64,000 nucleotides of DNA from an uncultured Alphaproteobacteria bacterium (lineage in GTDB: Bacteria > Pseudomonadota > Alphaproteobacteria > Rs-D84), in assembly GCA_934232895.1 (NCBI GenBank), contig CAKQGH010000002.1:48283-112282 (forward strand), read 5' to 3'. The position numbers and the translations under genes were made by a program. The notes below the pieces were generated by a model that had not been told where the DNA came from, searched no databases, and was given only the letters and a program-made list of their open reading frames with translations. Of this stretch, positions 16,082 to 25,001 are shown in pieces (position 1 is the stretch's first letter; each line of letters starts with the position of its first letter).

Positions 16082-16989
16082 CGGTTTTGACCCTCTACCA
16101 ATCTGATAAAGACATCTTCCAGTGATGGGGAAATCTTTTTAATATCGAAATATTTTTTATACTTTTGCACCTGGACGGCGGCATCAACACCGTCGCGAAA
16201 ACGAATATGCCAATGGCGTCCGTATGGTTCGCAAATGTCCAATATTTTTTCGGGTGGAAATACTGGATTGTCAACGCGCGGTGTAAAGTTATACAAGGTG
16301 TCACCGAATGTTTGCTTTTTCAGATTTTGTGGCGAATCAATCGCAATCAATTCGCCCGCGCGCATCAACGCAATGCGATTGCAATTTTCTGCCTCGTCCA
16401 TATAATGGGTGGTGACAAAAATCGTTTTTCCGTCTGCCGCCAGTTTTTTTATCAGCGACCAAAAACGCATACGCGACACCGGTGCAACACCCGCCGTTGG
16501 TTCATCCAGAAATATAATTTTGGGGTCATGCAACAACGCAACGCACAGTGCAATTTCCTGTTTAATTCCCCCGGGCAGGTCGCGCACAACCATCGATAAT
16601 TTTTCATCAAAACCGATAAATTTTAATAACTCGCGCCGGCGACGCAGGTACACACCGCGTGGAATATCACGCAACGCCGCGGCAAAATCGAAATTTTCCT
16701 TGATAGACAGACCATCATACAATGTAAACCGTTGGGACATATATCCAACGCGCTGTTTTATTATGTTTGCGGTGTCGCTGGTAAATGTGTGGCCATCAAT
16801 AACGACGCGACCGCTGGATGCCGGCAACAGACCGCACAACACGCGTATGGTTGTTGTTTTCCCTGCACCGTTGGCACCCAAAAATCCAAATATTTCGCCC
16901 GGTGCAACATGAAACGATACATCACGCACCGCACAGAAATCGCCAAAGCGCACATACAAATTTGACACATCAACAATGCATTTCGTCAT
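16078..16989 (-). CDS. ABC transporter ATPase, second
   Basis: A 303-residue nucleotide-binding subunit. Walker A is GANGAGKTT, Walker B IIFLDEPTAG and the switch His is in VTTHYMDEAE. The signature motif reads LPGGIKQ instead of LSGGxxQ, so one signature Ser is Pro. The C-terminal ~70 residues form a regulatory tail ending in SLEDVFIRLVE, typical of ABC-2 ATPases. In YbhF-type systems the two ATPase units are fused; here they are separate overlapping genes. Confidence 0.93.
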   Translation of the reverse strand: MTKCIVDVSNLYVRFGDFCAVRDVSFHVAPGEIFGFLGANGAGKTTTIRVLCGLLPASSGRVVIDGHTFTSDTANIIKQRVGYMSQRFTLYDGLSIKENFDFAAALRDIPRGVYLRRRRELLKFIGFDEKLSMVVRDLPGGIKQEIALCVALLHDPKIIFLDEPTAGVAPVSRMRFWSLIKKLAADGKTIFVTTHYMDEAENCNRIALMRAGELIAIDSPQNLKKQTFGDTLYNFTPRVDNPVFPPEKILDICEPYGRHWHIRFRDGVDAAVQVQKYKKYFDIKKISPSLEDVFIRLVEGQNR

Positions 16990-17717
16990 TTTGCGCCCCC
17001 GCGTTTCAAGAAATATTCATCAAAGTTTGCCGCGTGCGATGTACGCAACAATTCGCGTGGTTCGCCCGCGCCCAAAACATGCCCGCGTTCCATCAATACA
17101 ACCGCGCCGCAACGTTCGGCCTCGTCCATATATGCGGTGGTCATAATAACCAAAATTCCCTGTTGTTGGGCACTGTGCAATAAATCCCAGAATTCGCGTC
17201 GACTGATTGGGTCAACACCATTTGTCGGTTCGTCCAGCAACATTACGCGCGGGCTGCGCAACAATGCACAAATCAGCCCCAATTTTTTATACATTCCGCC
17301 CGACAAATTTCCCGCCGGTCGGTCCAAAAACTTTTCCAATCGCGCCATCCGCAATAATTCGGATTTTTTGCGTTTGTATTCGGCATCTGGAATTCCGTAC
17401 AGCCGCCGGAAAAAATCCAAATGCTCTTCAACCGACAAATCGGCATATAAACTTTGACTTTGGGGCATATATGCAATCAGTGCGCGCGCATCTTCGAAAT
17501 CAATGGGCGCGCCATTTGATGTATATGTTATTGTGCCAGAATTTTGCTTCATCAGATGCAACATCAAACGGAACAGGGTGGTTTTTCCCGCGCCCGCCGG
17601 CCCAATTACGCCGTACAATGTTCCCGCATTAAATTGCATAGAAACATCATCCAGTGCGACAATACTGCCGAACCGTTTTGATATGTGCGAAATATCTATG
17701 TCGATGCTTTTATTCAT
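16986..17717 (-). CDS. ABC transporter ATPase, first
   Basis: A 243-residue ATPase with Walker A GPAGAGKTT, signature LSGGMYKK, Walker B VMLLDEPTNG and MTTAYMDEAE, where the usual switch His is Ala. The missing His here and the changed signature in its partner suggest an asymmetric pair with one active site, as in several heterodimeric exporters. It overlaps the fusion-protein gene by 8 bp and the second ATPase by 4 bp. Confidence 0.93.
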   Translation of the reverse strand: MNKSIDIDISHISKRFGSIVALDDVSMQFNAGTLYGVIGPAGAGKTTLFRLMLHLMKQNSGTITYTSNGAPIDFEDARALIAYMPQSQSLYADLSVEEHLDFFRRLYGIPDAEYKRKKSELLRMARLEKFLDRPAGNLSGGMYKKLGLICALLRSPRVMLLDEPTNGVDPISRREFWDLLHSAQQQGILVIMTTAYMDEAERCGAVVLMERGHVLGAGEPRELLRTSHAANFDEYFLKRGGAK

Positions 17718-18459
17718 TTAACAATGTGCTTTCGATTGTCATACCAGATTTCAGTGTTAAATCAGAATTGTCGAACTTTACCTTGACACCATATACCAAC
17801 CGGGTGCGCTCGGCACGGGTTTGAACATTTTTAGGGGTAAATTCGGCCTGTTCATTTATTTTGATAATGCGGCCAGAAAATGTTTTTCCGGGGGCCTCGG
17901 GCAATATGCCGGTGACGGTATCGCCAACATTTATTTTGTGCAACATATCGTATGGAACATAGAAATATGCCCAAATGTCATACGGATTGGCCAATGATAC
18001 CAGTGTTGTGCCCGGGGCAACAACTTCGCCAACCTCGCGGAATTTGGTGATGACCATACCATCAATCGGGGATACAACATTGCACCATGATAATTTCAGG
18101 TCGTTATCCTGTTTATTGCGGGCAATAACATCATATTCGGCCTGGGACATGTGCCCCTTGGCAATCAGTGCATCGGCGCGTTCATAATCATTATCCAATT
18201 GTTTTGCCAAAATTTTATACGCATCGCATGACATAGACATCAATGGTTGGTCGCGGGTAATTGTGTCGCCCTCGGCCACATAGAATTCAGAAATATCCGA
18301 TGCCACACGCGACGAAATTATAACCTTGGTCGTTTCCAGTGTTCCGGCATACGAAAAAGGCCGATGACCAATAATATATTTTGCCGTACCAAATGCCACG
18401 ACCAGTATTGCAGCCACAATTATCGCCATACGCAGAACTTTTCGCTGTTGTGTTTTCAT
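17710..18459 (-). CDS. HlyD-family membrane fusion protein of the efflux pump
   Basis: A 249-residue periplasmic adaptor. An N-terminal membrane anchor at about 10-30 is followed by a short lipoyl/barrel-sandwich half (ISSRVASDISEFYVAEGDTITRDQ), a short helical hairpin, the second lipoyl half (LSWCNVVSPIDGMVITKFREVGEVVAPG) and a beta-barrel domain (VGDTVTGILPEAPGKTFSGRI). It should link the inner-membrane ABC complex to TolC. First gene of the operon, with GGGGGG-rich ribosome site. The substrate is unknown. Confidence 0.92.
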   Translation of the reverse strand: MKTQQRKVLRMAIIVAAILVVAFGTAKYIIGHRPFSYAGTLETTKVIISSRVASDISEFYVAEGDTITRDQPLMSMSCDAYKILAKQLDNDYERADALIAKGHMSQAEYDVIARNKQDNDLKLSWCNVVSPIDGMVITKFREVGEVVAPGTTLVSLANPYDIWAYFYVPYDMLHKINVGDTVTGILPEAPGKTFSGRIIKINEQAEFTPKNVQTRAERTRLVYGVKVKFDNSDLTLKSGMTIESTLLNE

Positions 18460-18831
18460 TGTATTTATCCCCCCCTGGATTATTCCATTATCGCAAATTT
18501 ACCATGGTGTGCCCCCAAGTATAAATTCCGATTTATTTTGCGTTGAAATTATCATTTACAAAAAGTTATTACAAGAAAATTATTATGATTTATAATAATT
18601 TTTTTCTTGCAATGTATCAGGCGGGCGCAAATGGGCAATTTGTACTTTACTTTTACGAAAAAATTGTCATAATAATGACGCTTGGTAAAAAGCAAATCCG
18701 GTCAAACAAAAATATGAAAGTAATGAATTTGAAAAAATTTTTATAAAGACGCGTGCGACCATCAAATTTAACGACGGACGCACCATTTTGCGTCCGTTTT
18801 TTATAAAAAAGCATGAAAAGGAAAACAAGAA
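18460..18831 (+). promoter_or_regulatory. AT-rich divergent control region with a possible lysS attenuator
   Basis: This 372-bp gap between the efflux operon and lysS holds no convincing gene. An AT-rich inverted repeat lies at 18571-18607 (AAAATTATTAT/ATAATAATTTT). A possible leader peptide, MKVMNLKKFL, is encoded at 18714-18746 and has two adjacent Lys codons, but no clear ribosome site. The terminator at 18774-18802 follows. GTGCG just after the leader stop could pair with CGCAC inside the terminator's left arm, giving an antiterminator. Lysine-sensitive attenuation of lysS is an inference. Confidence 0.4.
18774..18802 (+). terminator. Terminator/attenuator 30 bp before lysS
   Basis: ACGGACGCA (18774-18782) pairs perfectly with TGCGTCCGT (18789-18797), followed by six T residues. 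No gene ends here. Confidence 0.8.
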
Positions 18832-20298
18832 ATGGCAGATAACACGAATATGTCGACCAATGAATTACAGGCGCGCCTGCAAAAGGCGGAAAACATCCGT
18901 GCCCGCGATGGTGTTGTATGGAAAGACAAATTTGATCGCACACACACAATTTCAGATGCACGCGAATTGGCGGATGGCACACCGGTTAAATTGGCGGGGC
19001 GCGTGACGGCACTGCGTTGGTTGGGTAAATTGATGTTTGGCCGCATTTATGATATTGCCGGTGAAATTCAGTTTTCTATGTCCCGCGAAGAATTGGGCGA
19101 AGAACAATATAAATTTATGAAGGCGAACGTTGACCTGGGTGATTTTATCGGAATTGATGGCGAATTGTATCACACAACCGCGGGTGAATTGACCGTGCGC
19201 GTTGCAAAATATACCATTTTATCCAAGGCATTGCGTCCGTTGCCGGAAAAATTCCATGGTCTGACTGATACCGAAACCCGTTATCGCCAGCGCTATTTGG
19301 ATATTATTTCCAACCCAGAAACCCGTAAAACATTGCTGGGCCGGTTCAAGATGACGCAATATTGGCGTGAATTTATGAACAATAACGGATTTTTGGAAAT
19401 TGAAACCCCGGTTATGCAAAATGTTGCATCTGGTGCGGCGGCGCGTCCGTTCTTGACGCATCACAACGCGTTGGATGCGGATTTTCAGTTGCGTATTTCC
19501 CCGGAATTGTTCTTGAAATTGGCAAATTGTGCCGGGTTTGACCGTGTGTACGAGGTTGCCAAGGATTTCCGTAACGAGGGTATGGATGCCATGCACCTGC
19601 AAGAATTCACAATGGTGGAATGGTATGCGGCGTATTGGGATTGGAAACGCAATTTGAAATTCACATGGGATTTGATTCAGAATCTGATTCAGCGTTGCCG
19701 TGGCACATTGCAAATTTCGTACCAGGGCACTGAACTGGATTTCAGCAAATATGAAATGGTAGATTACACCGCGAAAATGAACGAATTGTTTGGTTGCAAC
19801 ATTTTGGATTTTGATGATGTTGATGCATTGCGCAAACAGTTGGTTGACCAGGGTATGTTCCCGGCGGGCGAACTGGATGACCTGAAATCCGTACCGACAT
19901 TGGTTGATTATGTATATAAACGCAAGATTCGCGACAGCATTGTCCAGCCTACATTCCTATACAATTATCCGACATACATGGTACCATTGGCGCGTCACAG
20001 CGATGCGGACGACCGTTGTCTGGATATGTTCCAATTGTTGGTATGTGGCGCCGAATTATGCAAGGGTTATTCCGAATTGGTCAACCCGATACAGCAATTG
20101 GCGGCATTTGAACAACAGGCGAAAAACATTGCCGGTGGTGACGAAGAGGCATTTAACCCCGACAACGATTATGTTCGCGCGATGGAACACGGATTCCCGC
20201 CGATTTCGGGCGTTGGCGTTGGTGTTGACCGTTTGGCCAGCATCATATTCGACCAGCCAACCCTGCGCGATGTTATTCTGTTCCCGATTATGAAATAA
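18832..20298 (+). CDS. lysS: Lysyl-tRNA synthetase, class II
   Basis: A 488-residue enzyme charging tRNA-Lys. The N-terminal OB-fold anticodon-binding domain spans about 45-150. The class II core has motif 1 around FLEIETPVMQNVASGAAARPF, motif 2 around VYEVAKDFRNEGMDAMHLQEFT (usually HNPEFT) and motif 3 GVGVGVDRLASI near the end. The length is normal for bacterial LysS. AAAAGGA precedes the ATG. A terminator-like hairpin in the leader suggests premature termination control. Confidence 0.97.
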   Translation: MADNTNMSTNELQARLQKAENIRARDGVVWKDKFDRTHTISDARELADGTPVKLAGRVTALRWLGKLMFGRIYDIAGEIQFSMSREELGEEQYKFMKANVDLGDFIGIDGELYHTTAGELTVRVAKYTILSKALRPLPEKFHGLTDTETRYRQRYLDIISNPETRKTLLGRFKMTQYWREFMNNNGFLEIETPVMQNVASGAAARPFLTHHNALDADFQLRISPELFLKLANCAGFDRVYEVAKDFRNEGMDAMHLQEFTMVEWYAAYWDWKRNLKFTWDLIQNLIQRCRGTLQISYQGTELDFSKYEMVDYTAKMNELFGCNILDFDDVDALRKQLVDQGMFPAGELDDLKSVPTLVDYVYKRKIRDSIVQPTFLYNYPTYMVPLARHSDADDRCLDMFQLLVCGAELCKGYSELVNPIQQLAAFEQQAKNIAGGDEEAFNPDNDYVRAMEHGFPPISGVGVGVDRLASIIFDQPTLRDVILFPIMK

Positions 20299-20320
20299 TA
20301 CAGCCCAAGGAAAATAAATT

Positions 20321-21718
20321 ATGTCTGAACCCGACTCCGATATATTTAACATTGTTGCCGCCCGCGACCGCAAAAATTTGGCAACTATCGAGGCCGCACG
20401 CGCATCTGGTCGTATAAATGATGCCGCCGCCCAATATTTATCGGTATTGTATTCAGACAGTATGAAATGGTGTCGCGAGGTTTTCTATTTCCTGGGCAAA
20501 TGTTTTGGTGCGCCCAAGGCACCCGTTATGCAATACGACTATGCCACCGACAGTGCGATTGATGCGCCAATGAAAATTCACGACATCAACCCATTGTCGC
20601 CGTACATTGTGCATCATCGTTTGGATGCCGACCCAATGCGTAATCAGTTTTTTACCAGTGGGGCGGGGCACAAAATTGACCTGGCGGTGTCGTCAATTGT
20701 GACGGTCATTGTCGGTGCCCAGAAAAACATTGATCGTGCGCTGGATAAAATCACGGGGAAATATTATGCATCGTATGTGAACGAGGTTGCATCCACCGTA
20801 TATCGCGTTATTGCCAGCCACGAACGCGAGGCATCGGCCCGCGCCATTGCGGATAAAATTCGCGACAAATTGAACGAGAAATATATTTCCACCCCATCGG
20901 AAACGGTGCTGTCCATTATCGGGTCGGGGCACGAACAAATTGCGGTGGAATTGGTACGTGCGCTGGATAAAATTCGCCCGCCGCGCCATCGTTTACAGGA
21001 TGTATGGCGTGTGAAATGCCTGTTCGATTTGATTCCCCAGGCGCGAACATTCATTGAACGCGTGCGCGAAATGATGCCGGAACGCGTCTTGTCGGTGCGT
21101 GATAATTTCTATGATATGGAAAACCCGCGTAATTATCGCGATGCCAAATTGATAATCGACATTGGCACCGGCGGTATGGTTGTGCCCATGGAAATTATAT
21201 GCCAGGTTCGTACATTCTTTGAATACGAACGCAAAACGCACGCGCACTATGAAATCTCGCGCAAAAGTGGCGGCGCAAAAAGTAAAAGCATTGAACGCCG
21301 CTTGGCCGATTTTATGGAAGACGGGGCAAAAGAATACAATCTGTTGATATGCCAGTGTTTGGCCGAATTGTTCGACCGCGTTGGATGGAACATTTTGTAC
21401 GGCCAGGGTGACGCATCGCTTTTGTTCGAAGGTTTCCCGAAAAAATGCACACTGTATTACCCGCCGCATGTTGTTGAACGCATAATTTCAAAATTGCAAG
21501 ACGCCATTGAGAACGAGGTTTTTCACATTACCGATTCCCCGGCCAAATTGACCCCGGTCCAGGAATATGACATTTTCCGTTTTATGGCGACATTTGTTTT
21601 GGTTGCGGCAATGCCGTATGCATATCGTGATTGGTCGGTTCCGTCGGATACATTGGCGGGTCGTCTGTTTAACTTTGTTATGACCGAGGTCCAGCGTTAT
21701 TATAAAAAATCCGAGTAA
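20321..21718 (+). CDS. Unknown protein with a RelA/SpoT-like nucleotidyltransferase region
   Basis: A 465-residue soluble protein 23 bp after lysS. Residues 222-311 follow the RelA/SpoT synthetase pattern: RHRLQDVWRVKCLFD (compare RxKDxxGxRV), NPRNYRDAKLIIDI (compare the NGYRSLH strand) and VPMEIICQVRTFFEYERKTHAHYE (compare VEIQIRT...AxHW). The Glu of MEIICQVRT aligns with the synthetase catalytic Glu. The Tyr/His of the NGYRSLH strand are not conserved. The rest is mainly helical. It could be a diverged alarmone or tRNA-related enzyme. I assign the fold only, with moderate trust. Confidence 0.6.
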   Translation: MSEPDSDIFNIVAARDRKNLATIEAARASGRINDAAAQYLSVLYSDSMKWCREVFYFLGKCFGAPKAPVMQYDYATDSAIDAPMKIHDINPLSPYIVHHRLDADPMRNQFFTSGAGHKIDLAVSSIVTVIVGAQKNIDRALDKITGKYYASYVNEVASTVYRVIASHEREASARAIADKIRDKLNEKYISTPSETVLSIIGSGHEQIAVELVRALDKIRPPRHRLQDVWRVKCLFDLIPQARTFIERVREMMPERVLSVRDNFYDMENPRNYRDAKLIIDIGTGGMVVPMEIICQVRTFFEYERKTHAHYEISRKSGGAKSKSIERRLADFMEDGAKEYNLLICQCLAELFDRVGWNILYGQGDASLLFEGFPKKCTLYYPPHVVERIISKLQDAIENEVFHITDSPAKLTPVQEYDIFRFMATFVLVAAMPYAYRDWSVPSDTLAGRLFNFVMTEVQRYYKKSE

Positions 21719-21741
21719 TTTTGCGGGTGCGAACAAATAAA

Positions 21742-21773
21742 AATGCGGGCATTTTGCCCGCATTTATTTTTTT
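21742..21773 (+). terminator. Terminator after the RelA/SpoT-like gene
   Basis: ATGCGGGCA and TGCCCGCAT pair with a three-base loop. TTATTTTTTT follows. Confidence 0.9.
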
Positions 21774-21914
21774 ACCGGGCGCAATTATATCATAAATCGC
21801 GATAAAATCCTAGGAAAGTTATTTCCTTGCAAAAAAATCTCATTTCAGTCAAAATTATACCAGGTTCTTGAAAGGGTTGCAGAACCATAACAAGCATAAC
21901 AAAGGACAACGATT

Positions 21915-22259
21915 ATGCGTCAAGGTAAAGTAAAATGGTATAACGGTAAAAAATGCTTTGGTTTCATCACACCAGATGCGCCAAATGCGGATGGTAATAC
22001 GGATGATGTATTTGTTCATTCCAGTGCACTGAAAGCAGCAGGTATCAGATTCCTGAACGAAAACGACATTGTCGAATTTGACGAAGAAGTTCGCAACGGC
22101 AAATTGTCGGTGACCGAATTGAAATTGATTCAACGTGACGAAGAATCCGCCCGCCGGTTCCACGAACGCCGTGCGGAACACCGTCGTGCAATCGAAGACA
22201 GAAAGCAGCGCGAGGAAAAATCAACGCGTCGCGGATTTGCATTCTGGAAAAAATCATAA
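21915..22259 (+). CDS. Cold-shock-domain protein with basic tail
   Basis: A 114-residue RNA chaperone-type protein. Residues 1-70 are a cold-shock domain: GKVKWYNGKKCFGFITPD holds the RNP1 region (KCFGFI where KGFGFI is usual) and DVFVHSSAL is RNP2. Residues 75-114 form an Arg/Glu-rich charged helix ending in WKKS, not present in 70-residue CspA. The leader upstream is over 100 bases, AT-rich and gene-free, as is common for cold-shock genes with temperature-sensitive mRNA. A terminator follows immediately. Confidence 0.92.
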   Translation: MRQGKVKWYNGKKCFGFITPDAPNADGNTDDVFVHSSALKAAGIRFLNENDIVEFDEEVRNGKLSVTELKLIQRDEESARRFHERRAEHRRAIEDRKQREEKSTRRGFAFWKKS

Positions 22260-22261
22260 AA

Positions 22262-22287
22262 AACGGGGCCCCGCCCCGTTTTTTTAT
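22262..22287 (+). terminator. Terminator of the cold-shock gene
   Basis: AACGGGGC and GCCCCGTT arms are followed by a run of T residues. Confidence 0.85.
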
Positions 22288-22415
22288 TCCCCACCAGGAA
22301 CCACCCACAAAATCTGACGATTTCGCGGGGCCCGGGTCGGGGTGGCACGGAGTGCCGGGGGAGGGTTATTGTTAAAGAGCAATGATTGTGCTCGCATTTG
22401 CTCGCAACACCATAT

Positions 22416-22546
22416 ACCTGGATTCCGGGGTCAAGCCCCGGAATGACAAGGTCTGGGTACTTCTTTCCTTTTACGGATATTATTAAAATTTTGGTTGTGG
22501 ACTTTCACGTATGTGTCATCCCGGTGCTTGACACCGGGATCCAGGT
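22416..22546. mobile_element. MITE-like repeat, family B, copy 1 (131 bp)
   Basis: Both ends are palindromic arms: the left starts ACCTGGATTCCGGGGTCAAG and the right ends in ACACCGGGATCCAGGT, forming terminal inverted repeats of about 33 bp with some drift. A second copy of identical length is at 63710-63840, and half of one near 31479-31512. Flanking sequence (AGAGCAATGATTGTGCTC side) is also shared with the second copy. The arms match the CCCGG-CTTGAC-CCGGG palindromes common in alphaproteobacterial genomes. No coding capacity. Confidence 0.8.
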
Positions 22547-22576
22547 GAATATATGTGCGCGGAACGCGCCTATCTT

Positions 22577-22753
22577 ATTGTCATTCCTGCGTAGGCAGGA
22601 ATAGGGACTATACAGTGCGAGTGTCAACGAGCCAAACACAGAATATTGCGGAATACGGTAATATTGGTATACGCCACCTTTTACCAAATATTGTACAACA
22701 ATGAACGAGAGCAATTTTCAAGACCCTATTCCTGCCTACGCAGGAATGACAAT
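22577..22753. mobile_element. MITE-like repeat, family A, copy 1 (177 bp, inverted)
   Basis: Ends are perfect ~30-bp inverted repeats starting ATTGTCATTCCTGCGTAGGC. Each arm is itself a hairpin (ATTCCTGC/GCAGGAAT). The ~115-bp interior is shared with 25810-25985 and 63501-63677, in the opposite orientation here. No gene inside. Between this copy and the Cys-rich gene (22754-22862) lie short AGAGCA and GGCGCGC repeats only. Confidence 0.88.
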
Positions 22754-22862
22754 AGCAAGCGCGCCGAATGGCGCGCAACATTGCGCTCTGCTCTCCTGGT
22801 CGCGGCGGAGCGTCAGCGGAGACGGATGCTCTTTGCTCTCCCGCCCCTGTGGGGCGGGCGGA

Positions 22863-24980
22863 TTAGTCGCCGGCATAGAATATTGGTACGCCGGTTGGTA
22901 AATTAAAGCATCCGTGTTTGTCGCAAAACAATGTGCCGTCCTTGCCTCCCTTCATATAACATTGTTTTATATCAGTTGAACCAGCATCGCTGGTCGAGCC
23001 CGCCGGACACGCGCCGCAAGATTTACCATCACCCTTCTTGTAATAACCAGCATCGCACCCCAGGGTATAGGTACATTTTGCCTTGGTGGTGGCATCATAA
23101 TTAACCCTGGATGCACCGGCCGTAAACTTACCATTATCGGTCGTTGGTTTCTTGTCGCTGTCGTTGCACAGGGCATAGCACGATGTTTCATCACCTGTTC
23201 CACCATCCGATTTGTTCCAATAATCCGTTTTGCTATCACTGTCCGTTAACTCGCTGCACGATTTGCACTTTTGGGCCTCAACGCTCATATCCAACCGGGC
23301 ATAACGATAATACTGTGCTTTACACGATAATTCTACCTGGCATAAACTGCCAATCTTTCTGGTGACAGTTGTGGCCGCACCAGATTGCAATCGCCACGTA
23401 CCATTGTTGCCAGATTTTGCATTCAAATCCGCAACGCGCTCCGAACATTTAGCATAACAATTGTCGGCGCTCTCGCGTGGTAAATTAGAATGCTTATAAT
23501 AATTCGTCACAGGGTTGGAACAAACGCCCCCATTCTGTAAACAAACCTCTACATTGGAACATTCGTGCGCCACAGGGTCATTGTCCGCACTATACTGTCC
23601 ATCCTTAACCGGCTTGCATGTGCCATCCTGGGCGGCATATCCCAAGATACAACGCGTGACATTTATCTCGGCATCGTTCCATTTTGTGTTGCCATTGTTC
23701 TTGTCACCAGACGCGTATGTTTTGGTTATGGTTGCTGTTCCAATTTCATTGCCTGTACCATTATAAAGCGTCACGCCAGTTGACACACACTTGCACCCAG
23801 TATTTGCATTCCAGTCCTCTTTGTCCGCGTTCCATGTAATATTGGTGCCACTGATTGTGTTCGTACTGCCCCCTGTGCAGTCCAACAGGTCCGCATTGCA
23901 TTTTCCAGTATCCGATATACATGTACCATATTTACGGCCGGTACAGTGGTCATTATCTGTCTTTACTGGTGTTTGCAGGTGGTATCCCGCCGAGCATTCG
24001 TATACGCGCAATGAGGATGAAGGATATGTTCCACTGGTTTCATTCAAAATCGTGTATCCCTTGGTCGCGTTCGTCCCCTCTGGGAACCCAGTTGTCTGTT
24101 CTTGGGTATAACGAAAACAACCTGTTTTACCCTCGGTAGCATCTATGGAAGAAGTGCGACACTCGTCAAAAGACAGTGCCGAGTTGACACAACGATAAAA
24201 GGTTGTCGACGGGCCACCAGTGGGACTTCTCAAAGTATATGAGCATACGTGTTTTCCACTTGGGCATGAATGCGGCGTGACCAGTTTATACCCCTCGCAC
24301 TTGTTCGTTGAATTCTGACATGTTTTCGGAATGCATTCCTTGGGATAGGTTACGGTAGATTCCTCGTATGTCGCAACACCAACCAATTTGGCACTGTCAG
24401 AACCACATGTTGCAACACAACTATTACTATCAAACGTACCGCCCTGTCCACTGGTCCAATAATTGGTATATGTTTTTCCATCTATGGTTATTTGTAAACT
24501 CGAACATGCCGGGCAAGTATATCCTGAGCCATTGTATACCATGTAATGATTGCTATCACAGCGCAAACTGTACGAACATTTACTTTTCGTTGTGGCGTTA
24601 TAGTATACTTTCTCCTCACTGCTCACCTTACAATACCCGCCGTCTACTTTGCCATAGTACGGGCAATCGGTTGTATTTTTCTTGGCATTACAATCCGCAT
24701 AACACACACTGGCTATTTTTGGCGTGTCGTCGCCATCCGACTTATTCCAATAGCCTTTATTGTTTTTATCATCCACCAGCGTATCACACGATAGGCAAGT
24801 TCCACCAGTTCCATAGCTATTTGCATCACAGCCGATACATGTCCCCAACGTTGACCACCCACACCCCATGCCCTTACAAATATAGTCTTTTTCAATATCC
24901 TCACATCTTTGTTCTGCAACCGCCAACTTTATGTGACCAACAAATATTGCGAATATCGCTAGCAATAATATCTTTTTCAT
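22863..24980 (-). CDS. Secreted Cys-rich repeat protein
   Basis: A 705-residue exported protein: signal peptide KKILLLAIFAIFVGHIKLAVA is followed by many small Cys modules (CIGCDANSYGTGGTCLSC, CGACPAGSTSDAGS, CKPVKDGQYSADNDP). A module with YWNKSDG plus CYADC or CYALC occurs near both ends. The style is shared with the 2,684-residue protein at 54852, and both use CPAG-type knuckles. There is no membrane anchor or InlB repeat here. Dozens of Cys residues suggest heavy disulfide bonding outside the cytoplasm. A surface or host-contact role is plausible but unproven. Interleaved inverted repeats fill its upstream region. Confidence 0.8.
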   Translation of the reverse strand: MKKILLLAIFAIFVGHIKLAVAEQRCEDIEKDYICKGMGCGWSTLGTCIGCDANSYGTGGTCLSCDTLVDDKNNKGYWNKSDGDDTPKIASVCYADCNAKKNTTDCPYYGKVDGGYCKVSSEEKVYYNATTKSKCSYSLRCDSNHYMVYNGSGYTCPACSSLQITIDGKTYTNYWTSGQGGTFDSNSCVATCGSDSAKLVGVATYEESTVTYPKECIPKTCQNSTNKCEGYKLVTPHSCPSGKHVCSYTLRSPTGGPSTTFYRCVNSALSFDECRTSSIDATEGKTGCFRYTQEQTTGFPEGTNATKGYTILNETSGTYPSSSLRVYECSAGYHLQTPVKTDNDHCTGRKYGTCISDTGKCNADLLDCTGGSTNTISGTNITWNADKEDWNANTGCKCVSTGVTLYNGTGNEIGTATITKTYASGDKNNGNTKWNDAEINVTRCILGYAAQDGTCKPVKDGQYSADNDPVAHECSNVEVCLQNGGVCSNPVTNYYKHSNLPRESADNCYAKCSERVADLNAKSGNNGTWRLQSGAATTVTRKIGSLCQVELSCKAQYYRYARLDMSVEAQKCKSCSELTDSDSKTDYWNKSDGGTGDETSCYALCNDSDKKPTTDNGKFTAGASRVNYDATTKAKCTYTLGCDAGYYKKGDGKSCGACPAGSTSDAGSTDIKQCYMKGGKDGTLFCDKHGCFNLPTGVPIFYAGD

Positions 24981-25001
24981 CCCTGGGGCTCCCTGCTATA
25001 T

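Noticed and set aside
18543..18746. 67-codon frame upstream of lysS
   Set aside because: No ribosome site, low-complexity AT-rich sequence, crosses an inverted repeat. Only its last ten codons are of interest as a leader peptide.
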